Positions 1 through 4,719 are shown, numbered from the stretch's first letter. The stretch: 5,339 bases of DNA from Spirochaetaceae bacterium (GCA_031284645.1 JAITXS010000193.1:1-5339), one strand, 5' to 3'. A program made the numbers and translations. The notes: generated from the letters alone by a model not told the origin.

Positions 1-107
1 TTAACAGAGGTATTGACCGTTTTTACGATCTTCTTGAACAGGGGTACACCCCAAAAGCGGCTAAGGAAATGCTCAAAAATAAAAGTAGGGTTTGGGGTAA
101 AGGGTAA
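1..107 (+). CDS. 3' end of an unidentified gene (partial)
   Basis: The frame whose codons begin at position 3 is open from the window edge to a TAA at 105-107, giving about 34 C-terminal residues; the start lies outside the window. The peptide reads like a genuine protein end: a GIDRFYDLLEQGYTPKAAKEML stretch (shown here only as its gist: an amphipathic helix, a G-Y-TP turn, then a second helix) followed by a basic tail. The helix-turn-helix feel with 'TPKAAKE' would fit a small DNA-binding protein or antitoxin C-terminus, but I do not recognise the family. The last codons run into the G-rich repeat that begins near 85, so the tail after residue KNK may be contributed by repeat DNA. The other open frame here has no protein-like character. 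Confidence 0.45.
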   Translation, partial: NRGIDRFYDLLEQGYTPKAAKEMLKNKSRVWGKG

Positions 108-112
108 TAGGG
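88..112 (+). other. Canonical G-quadruplex motif (plus strand)
   Basis: Four G-tracts (88-90, 94-97, 102-104, 110-112) are separated by loops of 3, 4 and 5 bases, which satisfies the standard G3+N1-7 rule. The motif covers the TAA stop (105-107) of the partial upstream gene, so the mRNA of that gene would carry it at its stop codon. Folding is a prediction. Confidence 0.55.
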
Positions 113-394
113 TATAGATTTTATCAGAAAGCCTATACCATACCAAAACTCCTTGACCCATTGCTTCGGGGTAGAGAGTAGAGATTTTACGAGAAATTCC
201 CTACCCTTCTGCCTTTTAAACTTTTTTCTGTTCAATTTTGTAAAATGCACTTTTTTGCAGATTTATTAAAGCAAAAAACACGCGCTTCGCAATAAGTATA
301 GCATCATGGCTATAAACAAAAAATATATAATAGGGTTTTGGGTCAAGGGTCTAGCAATATCAAATATATTCTACCCGACCCGAAATCCGAAGCA

Positions 395-419
395 GGGTAA
401 GAGGGGATTGGGGATAGGG
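395..419 (+). other. Canonical G-quadruplex motif (plus strand)
   Basis: G-tracts at 395-397, 403-406, 410-413 and 417-419 are joined by loops TAAGA, ATT and ATA. The last three tracts form the left arm of the long hairpin at 407-463, so quadruplex and hairpin would compete for the same bases. Confidence 0.55.
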
Positions 420-463
420 TAGCGGATGTCTGATATTTCAATACCCTCTACCCTAACCCCAAT
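407..463. repeat. Long inverted repeat, 16-base arms
   Basis: The arm 407-422 (ATTGGGGATAGGGTAG) pairs with 448-463 with a single A-A mismatch (414/456) around a 25-base loop. Pairing can continue outward with a one-base bulge at 464, joining 404-406 to 465-467. No U-run follows on either strand, so this is not an obvious intrinsic terminator. Confidence 0.65.
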
Positions 464-467
464 ACCC
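444..467 (-). other. Canonical G-quadruplex motif (minus strand)
   Basis: C-tracts on the plus strand at 444-446, 451-453, 457-460 and 465-467, with loops TCTA, TAA and AATA, give a canonical quadruplex motif on the minus strand. It lies 25 bases from the plus-strand motif at 395-419, so both strands could fold within about 75 bases. Confidence 0.55.
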
Positions 468-483
468 TTCTTTGGGGATTTAG

Positions 484-495
484 TTCTGATCAGAA
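484..495. repeat. Perfect 12-base palindrome TTCTGATCAGAA
   Basis: TTCTGATCAGAA is its own reverse complement. It sits in the loop of a weak hairpin in which GGATTT (476-481) pairs with AAATCC (494-499). Related loop sequences occur elsewhere in the repeat cluster. Confidence 0.5.
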
Positions 496-497
496 AT

Positions 498-525
498 CCT
501 CATACCCGTTTCTTCGGGTATGAGG
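498..525. repeat. Perfect hairpin, 11-bp stem with 6-base loop
   Basis: CCTCATACCCG (498-508) pairs perfectly with 515-525 across the loop TTTCTT. It lies about 90 bases beyond the stop codon of the BI-1 gene and could act as a distal 3' structure for that minus-strand transcript, but there is no U-tract after it. Confidence 0.6.
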
Positions 526-617
526 GAAATTGATGGGTGAGAACCCTATACTCTGTCAGTCTTTAGTAAGAAGCTCCGGATAATTTGCACTTAAGGTACA
601 AAGATTGCCGTGTTTTT

Positions 618-1397
618 TTAATCGCGGGAACGCCCAAAAAGACGCAATAAGGCCAGAAACATATTGATAAAGTCAAGATAAAGCTGCAAGGCACCAAAAA
701 TTGACGCTTTAGCATACATATCTCCATCTCCGGATATCTGCATGTTTTTTAACTTTTGCGTATCATAAGCAGTAAGACCGGTAAAAACAACAACGGCAAT
801 AAGGCTTACAACCCACGAAAAACCCGGCGATTTCAAAAACATATTAACAAGACTTGCGATAATAACACCCCAGAGCAACATACCGCAGATACTGCCTATT
901 TTTGTCAGGTCTTTTTTCGTGATAAGGCCAAAGACACTCATCCCGCCGAACATTCCCGCAGATATAAAAAATGCGGTTGCAATCGAGGGAAGTGAATATA
1001 CCAAAAAGATGGCCGAAAGCGTTACGCCGTTTAATGTTGCGTAAGCAAAAAAAGCCAGCATTGCTGCGGTTTTGCTCATTTTATTGATTCGCAGCGCCAA
1101 AAAGAACACAACGGCAAATTCAGCGATAATAAGAGCAATGTACCCAAACTGACTTCCGAACACCGCCCGACCGACCGCCGTACCCAATGCGATTTGGATC
1201 GCCTCTTCCTGGCTTACGTTCGGATTAAATGCCGCAGGGCCAATCGTCAGGATCGCTGCAAGCCCGGTAACGACCAACGCACCTGTCATCCAGAGATAGA
1301 CACTTGCCATAAAATTCTCTGTGGCGTTTGCCCCTGAAAAAGCCCGCCGTCCGTTATGGGAAACAACGGTTTTCCCTCTGTAAGAATAGTCTTTCAT
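618..1397 (-). CDS. Bax inhibitor-1/YccA family integral membrane protein
   Basis: This 259-residue protein belongs to the BI-1 (TMBIM) superfamily, known as inner-membrane proteins. B. subtilis YetJ is a pH-sensitive calcium leak channel, and E. coli YccA modulates FtsH. A soluble N-terminus (about 1-30, with repeated aromatic, Asn and Ser residues) is followed by roughly seven hydrophobic segments near 31-53, 84-103, 108-134, 136-158, 165-187, 193-211 and 232-255. The family signature is clear at the C-terminus: TAYDTQKLK (209-217) and GALQLYLDFINMFLALLRLFG (235-255). Asp212 and Asp242 match the di-aspartyl pair that gates YetJ. The ATG has a strong GAGAGGAGA ribosome site (1405-1413). It follows apt on the same strand after 68 bases and may be co-transcribed. 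The 1414-1465 spacer has an AT-rich TATATT that could be a weak internal promoter. Family assignment is firm; the exact substrate is not. Confidence 0.93.
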   Translation of the reverse strand: MKDYSYRGKTVVSHNGRRAFSGANATENFMASVYLWMTGALVVTGLAAILTIGPAAFNPNVSQEEAIQIALGTAVGRAVFGSQFGYIALIIAEFAVVFFLALRINKMSKTAAMLAFFAYATLNGVTLSAIFLVYSLPSIATAFFISAGMFGGMSVFGLITKKDLTKIGSICGMLLWGVIIASLVNMFLKSPGFSWVVSLIAVVVFTGLTAYDTQKLKNMQISGDGDMYAKASIFGALQLYLDFINMFLALLRLFGRSRD

Positions 1398-1465
1398 TAT
1401 AAAATCTCCTCTCTTAATATATAAAACCTGTAAGGTTGCAGGAAGGTAACACTTAACACTTGATT

Positions 1466-1999
1466 TTATTCATGGTTGTATTCGATAAGTGTCGTTACAG
1501 GGACTCCTGTCAGCGTTTTTTCGTAGTTCAAAAAAGGTAAGCCCATAACGCCGAATATCTCGGGTACTTCGGCACCGACTTCTTCCAACAATTCTTTTGC
1601 CGCCAAAAGAGTGCCTCCTGTAGCGATTAAATCATCAACAAGAAGCACCCGCTGCCCCTTCTTTACGTCATCAACATGAAGCTCAACTGCGGCCTCACCG
1701 TATTCAAGTTCATAGGATCTGTGAATCGTTTTTCCGGGGAGTTTCCCTTTCTTGCGAAGAAGAATCAACGGAACGTGTGTTTCAACTGCGAACGGCGCGG
1801 CAAAAATAAACCCGCGTGCCTCAATCGCCGCGACTGCGTCTATTTTTTTATCCGCATAAATTTCACGCATCCTGTCCACACAGTATTGAAAAGCGCGGGG
1901 ATTGGTTAGTATACTCGTCACATCATAAAAAAGTATGCCTTTTTTGGGAAAATCAGGTATTTTTCGGATATAATCATCAAGATTTAATTTTTCAGCCAT
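1466..1999 (-). CDS. apt: Adenine phosphoribosyltransferase
   Basis: Apt converts adenine and PRPP to AMP and pyrophosphate in cytosolic purine salvage. The 177-residue length is normal for the family. The PRPP-binding motif VLLVDDLIATGGT is at 118-130 with the adjacent acidic pair D122-D123. IEARGF (59-64) is the family's conserved first-half motif, RKKGKLPG (82-89) is the flexible catalytic loop, and YELEYG (96-101) carries the conserved glutamate next to the active site. The N-terminus with IPDFPKKGILFYDVT (14-28) is also typical of Apt. The ATG is preceded by GAGGAG (2006-2011) at good spacing. The BI-1 gene follows downstream on the same strand. A TATAAT box at 2151-2156 would give a leader of about 145 bases. 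No frameshift or missing key residue is seen. Confidence 0.97.
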   Translation of the reverse strand: MAEKLNLDDYIRKIPDFPKKGILFYDVTSILTNPRAFQYCVDRMREIYADKKIDAVAAIEARGFIFAAPFAVETHVPLILLRKKGKLPGKTIHRSYELEYGEAAVELHVDDVKKGQRVLLVDDLIATGGTLLAAKELLEEVGAEVPEIFGVMGLPFLNYEKTLTGVPVTTLIEYNHE

Positions 2000-2150
2000 A
2001 GCGTACTCCTCGGAATTGAGCTGGTAATATCTCTACTCCGCATTTTGCTAAAAAAACGGGTAAAGATATTATCCGGCGATTTAAGTTTTGCGCAGGCCTT
2101 ATTCTATTTGACTCAAAAAGCGCCGCGCTGTTTAAACCGTTTTATCTCTT

Positions 2151-2156
2151 ATTATA
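2151..2156 (-). promoter_or_regulatory. Candidate -10 box for apt
   Basis: On the minus strand this reads TATAAT, a perfect sigma-70 -10 hexamer. Nothing close to TTGACA stands 16-18 bases upstream (the -35 position reads AATAAT), so strength would depend on an activator or flanking bases. It is the best promoter candidate I see for the apt/BI-1 pair. Confidence 0.4.
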
Positions 2157-2173
2157 CTATCATAATAATGAGA

Positions 2174-2194
2174 ATTATTGACTGCGTCAATGAT
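2174..2194. promoter_or_regulatory. Operator-like dyad upstream of apt
   Basis: ATTGAC-TGC-GTCAAT (2177-2191) is a perfect 6-base dyad with a 3-base centre. It extends outward by A-T pairs at 2175/2193 and 2174/2194 with one G-T wobble. It overlaps the -35 position of the candidate apt promoter, which is where a repressor or activator site would lie. No regulator can be named from the sequence. Confidence 0.3.
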
Positions 2195-2230
2195 ACCCAA
2201 GGCGATTGCATTTACTGTGAATATCAGAAG

Positions 2231-2345
2231 ATGGTCCGCGGATTACGCAGATTTTCGCGGATCCGCAGCGCCCGGAATGAGCTAAAGTACGAAGCATTTC
2301 ATTGGAGGACGCGGGCAACGCCCGCGCACATAGTCGCCGGCTGTT
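2231..2345. repeat. GC-rich palindromic repeat in the apt-cassette spacer
   Basis: Two structured parts stand out from AT-rich flanks. The first (2235-2266) is a degenerate tandem of GCGGATTAC, GCAGATTTTC and GCGGATCCGC, with a period of 9-10 bases, ending in the perfect palindrome GCGGATCCGC (2257-2266). The second is a strong hairpin, CGCGGGC (2310-2316) pairing with GCCCGCG (2320-2326) over the loop AAC. Both resemble dispersed intergenic repeats seen in many bacterial genomes; copies elsewhere cannot be tested here. The hairpin lies downstream of the three-gene minus-strand cassette and could protect or end that mRNA, though it lacks a U-run. The rest of the 2000-2421 spacer holds no convincing gene. 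The forward open frame at 2045-2347 reads through the repeat and has no plausible ribosome site. Confidence 0.5.
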
Positions 2346-2421
2346 AATGCGTATCCGTGCTTGCGGGTATTACCCAAAAATAGCTGTTGTAATGAGAGAG
2401 AAGTCTTCCCCATACCATATT

Positions 2422-2730
2422 TTAATAACCCGTCAAACAGGTCATATTGTCAACAAGAAACTTACAGTGCATACAGATTAGCTGTTCATTTTCATCATCA
2501 GAATTTTCCGGTTTCTCTGCCGGTAAATATTTTTCAAGTATTTGAGTAACTTCATCTGAAAATGATACAGGCATAAAAGTTATTTTGTCCAGTTTTTTTA
2601 TTCTTTGCTGCAATATATCTGTTTCTTCTTTATTCTTGATAAATTCCAGCGCTTTGTTTATTTGCGCGCCAACAACGAGGCTTTTTCCCGCAACATCTTT
2701 TTCGGTTCTTCCGCATAACGAACATCGCAT
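2422..2730 (-). CDS. Small CxxC-pair (probable zinc-binding) protein, third cassette gene
   Basis: This 102-residue protein is of no family I can name. It begins MRCSLCGRTEKD (Cys3, Cys6). A charged, helix-rich middle follows (about 20-70, with an LQQRIKKLDKI stretch), then an acidic linker (72-84, PENSDDENE). It ends with a second pair, CMHC (Cys86, Cys89), and Cys98. Two CxxC knuckles separated by a helical insert suggest a single split zinc ribbon. I chose the ATG at 2728-2730 because AGGGAAG (2736-2742) lies five bases upstream. An in-frame GTG at 2749-2751 would add seven residues and overlap the preceding gene by 8 bases, but it lacks a ribosome site. The gene starts 13 bases after the preceding stop, so the two are surely co-transcribed. 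The likely role is an accessory partner of the other cassette proteins. Confidence 0.7.
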   Translation of the reverse strand: MRCSLCGRTEKDVAGKSLVVGAQINKALEFIKNKEETDILQQRIKKLDKITFMPVSFSDEVTQILEKYLPAEKPENSDDENEQLICMHCKFLVDNMTCLTGY

Positions 2731-2743
2731 AATATCTTCCCTG

Positions 2744-3595
2744 TTATACACTCTGATTAGTTAATTTATTAGTGTCTTCGTATCTGTGTTCCAATACACT
2801 AAGCATCTCTTTTATGTATAATGCTTCCATTATGTTCTTCATATCGTCGGTAATTTCATGGTTAAAAAAATAATTTTTATAGATTTTATCTTGTGCCGTA
2901 TCGACAATAACTTCAGAAAAAAAACGTTCAAACTGATTATGGTTTAACAATACGGATAAATCTTTTTCCATTTTATCAATTCCACGATAGCCGACTTTAA
3001 GTTTATTATGCTCCAATTCAAGAAAAACATCCCTGCCGGCATCTATGCGTTTATATGCGTAACAGCCCTCTATGTTAAAATCGTCCTTGATATATTGAGA
3101 CACGTATTGATAAAAAAACAGCGCGTCTTCCGCTGTTCTGGAACATACCGCAATCAGGTGGACGGTACCGCAGCCCGAACCCACCCGTTCCTCGGTAATA
3201 ATGCCGTTGAAAATTTCCGCATTAGCGGGAATGAAAGCGATTATACCGTTTATCACTTTTACCCAATCCTCAAGAGCTATGTCGTTACCATATGCGCACA
3301 CAATTATTTTTTTCGTGTTTTTGAATTGCCCGGACGCAAACAGCAAGGCAAGCGCCTCAGGCAGCTCCGAGAATGTGCGGGTAATGCGTTTAGAAACCAG
3401 TTTTCCGGGCGTTAGCAAAAAGTATTCTATATCCATCGGATCCCAATGGGTTGCATTGCGGCGGCTTATCAAATCCTTAAAAACCCGCCGACATCGGGAA
3501 TCAATCACGTGGTGGAGTGTTGCAACGTCATATATTCCGGTCTCGTCTTTTATTTTTAAGGCCATTTTTTGATCGTGCCTTTGCACACTTTTCAA
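2744..3595 (-). CDS. Unknown protein with an FtsZ/tubulin C-terminal-half-like region
   Basis: This 283-residue protein is the second cassette gene. I align residues about 26-151 by eye, from memory, with FtsZ from core helix H7 through the C-terminal domain. A helix (TLHHVIDSRCRRVFKDLI) is followed by WDPMDIEYFLLTPGKL, where FtsZ has NLDFADVKTIM and a glycine turn. Next comes an ELPEALALL helix, the strand KKIIVCAYGND (95-105), the helix ALEDWVKVINGIIAF (107-121), AEIFNGIITEE (126-136) and TVHLIAV (144-150). These last elements mirror FtsZ's 'anIifG.vide' and 'vtvIatg'. No tubulin GGGTGSG GTP-binding motif exists here. Residues 152-283 are a second domain I do not recognise. The start is a TTG whose last bases overlap the nuclease's TGA; AAGGGA (3601-3606) lies five bases upstream. 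An ATG at 3563-3565 (residue 11) is the alternative. The gene is certain; the fold resemblance is moderate inference. Confidence 0.75.
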   Translation of the reverse strand: MKSVQRHDQKMALKIKDETGIYDVATLHHVIDSRCRRVFKDLISRRNATHWDPMDIEYFLLTPGKLVSKRITRTFSELPEALALLFASGQFKNTKKIIVCAYGNDIALEDWVKVINGIIAFIPANAEIFNGIITEERVGSGCGTVHLIAVCSRTAEDALFFYQYVSQYIKDDFNIEGCYAYKRIDAGRDVFLELEHNKLKVGYRGIDKMEKDLSVLLNHNQFERFFSEVIVDTAQDKIYKNYFFNHEITDDMKNIMEALYIKEMLSVLEHRYEDTNKLTNQSV

Positions 3596-4158
3596 CGCGG
3601 TCCCTTTTTTCCAAAAAGAGGTTTATATTTTACCCACAGCGTATCTTCAATGAGATTTAAAATGCCTCCCGTAATGTTTTCGCCAAACTGCAGGACAAAA
3701 ATCTCTATAGATTTGGATTTATCCCACCATGCATCCAAATGCAGACCGTAAGTTGTAGACAGGTCGCCGATATGATGTTTCATCCGGTTTTTTATATTAT
3801 CTTTACAGCTTCCCACATAAAGGCAGTACCCATGCGTCATCGGTGGATTTCCCCAGTGCGCCTCATTTATTTGGGGCATACAGTTTGAGTCAAACTGTTT
3901 TTTATTTTCGGCGTTCATGTCTTTCTGTATGGTTTTCGCCTTTTCTGCATCGTTGCACTTGACCGGCAGTTCTTGTGCAAAAAAAAGATACACCACATTT
4001 TTTCCCAAAGTATCGATTTCTTCCGGTTCGGGATAACGAAGCGTTTTAAACTCAAAAACGGATGGAGGATTCGTATCTATTTTGCGCGACAGATCTTCCA
4101 GTCCGTCTTTGACCCATGTTGTGATGTTGTCTTCAAGTTCAGTTTTAATGTTCCCCAT
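3592..4158 (-). CDS. GIY-YIG family nuclease, Eco29kI-like
   Basis: This 188-residue protein is the first cassette gene. The GIY-YIG core is visible. VVYLFF (55-60) stands in the GIY position and YCLYVGSC (111-118) in the YIG position. NRMKHHI (124-130) places Arg125 and His129 four residues apart, as in Eco29kI. LIEDTLWVKYKPLFG (169-183) supplies the metal-binding Glu171 and the usual 'YKPL' end. About 55 residues separate the GIY and YIG strands, far more than in homing-type GIY-YIG enzymes but similar to restriction enzymes of this fold. Gly183 stands where Eco29kI has its conserved Asn, and the protein ends five residues later. Residues 1-50 form an N-terminal helical extension. Known relatives cut double-stranded DNA. 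The ATG has AAGGAG at 4165-4170. No methyltransferase lies beside it. Family assignment is good; target and role are unknown. Confidence 0.85.
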   Translation of the reverse strand: MGNIKTELEDNITTWVKDGLEDLSRKIDTNPPSVFEFKTLRYPEPEEIDTLGKNVVYLFFAQELPVKCNDAEKAKTIQKDMNAENKKQFDSNCMPQINEAHWGNPPMTHGYCLYVGSCKDNIKNRMKHHIGDLSTTYGLHLDAWWDKSKSIEIFVLQFGENITGGILNLIEDTLWVKYKPLFGKKGPR

Positions 4159-4178
4159 AGTGTTCTCCTTGCGCTCTT

Positions 4179-4207
4179 ATGATTTCAGCTTATCGCTGAT
4201 TAGTCAA
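4179..4207 (-). promoter_or_regulatory. Candidate cassette promoter with a dyad in its spacer
   Basis: On the minus strand TTGACT (4202-4207) and AATCAT (4179-4184) are separated by exactly 17 bases. The spacer contains the perfect dyad TCAGC-N5-GCTGA (4185-4199). Transcription would begin near 4172, just ahead of the AAGGAG site of the nuclease gene, so the leader is very short. A dyad between -35 and -10 is a classic repressor position, but no repressor gene is evident in the cassette unless one of the cassette proteins binds it. Confidence 0.45.
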
Positions 4208-4422
4208 TCTCGCTTCTATTTTTGCCTTTTCCCGCAACAATTCCGGCACACACCGCATCGCTCTTGAATGTTGACCTTCGTGAGATATTTTGTTTTTAGT
4301 TTACACGGTCGGTAACCAATGATTTTGTTGTCCGTCATGATTGCAAATATTATCAGATTCTAAAAGACAACAATGATTTACCGCGTCCAGATGTAAATGT
4401 TTTGTCACAACAAAAAGCGTAA
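4204..4422 (+). pseudogene. Transposase C-terminal remnant (ISNCY-like)
   Basis: One forward frame reads ...TASLLNVDLREIFCF, a TAG at 4297-4299, then FTRSVTNDFVVRHDCKYYQIL...LPRPDVNVLSQQKA and TAA at 4420-4422. The pattern 'dL..iF....R.v.nDf.vr.....yQil....p...V.V' matches what I know of the C-terminal end of ISNCY-type (and related) transposases, where a short beta domain follows the DDE core. The piece is broken by the in-frame stop, and the rest of the transposase is absent. The cassette promoter lies at its left edge. It is therefore a decayed insertion-sequence scrap and marks past mobile-element activity next to the cassette. The resemblance was judged by eye, without a search. Confidence 0.45.
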
Positions 4423-4624
4423 GCGGAGCAGAACGCGACAACATAGATGTGCTTGCATCCGGCGAATCGGGAAATCCGCCATTATTTTTGCCAAAGACAT
4501 GCAAGATGGAAAAGTTCTGAAAGTGGTTTTAAAACAACGATTAAAAACACTTTCATTAAAAGTTAAAACAGTGGGATATATGAGCGAGGTATTTACAGAT
4601 ACAAAATATAAAAAAATTTGGTAG
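4397..4624 (+). pseudogene. Possible gene fragment of unknown origin
   Basis: From about 4466 to the TAG at 4622-4624 this frame gives a natural-looking peptide: a KSAIIFAKDMQDGKV turn, a basic strand-like middle (LKVVLKQRLKTLSLKVKTVGYM) and a SEVFTDTKYKKIW end. The first 23 or so residues are Arg/Cys-rich and look like noise, so any true start was lost. The neighbouring frame (4422-4520) also gives a plausible stretch (ERDNIDVLASGESGNPP), which raises the possibility of a frameshifted gene. There is no ribosome site before the ATG at 4397. The stop codon lies within the 3' end of the tRNA-like gene on the other strand. I do not recognise the family. Confidence 0.25.
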
Positions 4625-4710
4625 CCGCCCGAAGGGATTTGAACCCTTTGCATCTCTGACTGAAGATACCGTCAGTTCCTGCTCCTATTCTGGCGCCCTT
4701 GGCGGCAACC
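4619..4710 (-). tRNA. tRNA-like RNA gene, non-canonical or degenerate
   Basis: On the minus strand a textbook T-arm is present: AAGGG-TTCAAAT-CCCTT (4632-4648), containing GGTTCAAATCC. The ends pair over ten bases, 4701-4710 with 4620-4629, with one T-T mismatch, and a CCA follows at 4619-4621. Inside lie a D-arm-like hairpin (4681-4685 with 4692-4696, one mismatch) and an anticodon-arm-like hairpin (CTGAC/GTCAG, 4656-4675). The latter's loop is 10 bases rather than 7, so no anticodon can be assigned with confidence (a TCA follows a T in the loop). The region between T-stem and acceptor also does not give a normal 7-bp stem. The length of about 91 bases suits a class II tRNA. A T-run follows the CCA. 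Either a tRNA with unusual architecture or a decayed one. Confidence 0.45.
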
Positions 4711-4719
4711 AACGAGGAA

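Larger units (their letters stand above)
85..532. repeat. Cluster of imperfect GGGTA/TACCC inverted repeats
   Basis: This non-coding stretch alternates G-rich tracts (GGGTTTGGGG, GGGTAATAGGG, GGGTCAAGGG, GGGGATTGGGG) with C-rich tracts on the same strand (CTACCCGACCC, CTACCCTAACCCC, CATACCCG). Short loops separate them. One loop type recurs as GATTTTATCAGAAA (118-130 area) and GATTTTACGAGAAA (182-195 area). Another is TTCTTC or GCTTC, before 'GGGG' at 164-171, 468-477 and 509-518. The G and C tracts pair into successive hairpins, for example 111-117 with 133-139, 169-174 with 201-206, 407-422 with 448-463 and 498-508 with 515-525. It looks like several decayed copies of one palindromic element. 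The intervening 208-330 is AT-rich spacer with no gene. I see no gene in 108-617 on either strand; the minus-strand open frame at 23-250 is composition-driven. Confidence 0.6.

Noticed and set aside
23..250. Minus-strand open frame of 75 residues.
   Set aside because: It is antisense to the partial forward gene and the G-rich repeat; its composition reflects the repeat and no ribosome site is seen.
85..532. CRISPR array.
   Set aside because: The repeats are imperfect, inverted and irregularly spaced, without constant-length spacers or cas genes.
2045..2347. Forward open frame of 100 residues between apt and the cassette.
   Set aside because: It runs through the GC-rich palindromic repeat, lacks a ribosome site and has no domain-like pattern.
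3008..3572. Two long forward open frames antisense to the cassette's second gene.
   Set aside because: They are shadows: the minus-strand frame has ribosome site, coupling to neighbours and protein-like periodicity.
4216..4338. A 40-residue minus-strand reading frame with a Cys-rich end (RCGVCRNCC).
   Set aside because: The cysteine pattern is attractive, but there is no ribosome site before its ATG and it lies antisense to the stretch that reads as a transposase remnant. Chance is the simpler explanation, though a homologue search would settle it.
4317..4379. Direct repeat CAATGATTT (4317-4325, 4371-4379) and the inverted pair TTGTTGTC/GACAACAA (4325-4332, 4366-4373).
   Set aside because: Short and inside the transposase remnant; no flanking structure suggests insertion-sequence ends or an attachment site.
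4619..4710. Standard selenocysteine tRNA or tmRNA end.
   Set aside because: The TCA in the loop is not in a 7-base anticodon loop, the outer stem does not fit the 8/5 arrangement without mismatches, and no tmRNA 5' half or tag reading frame is present.
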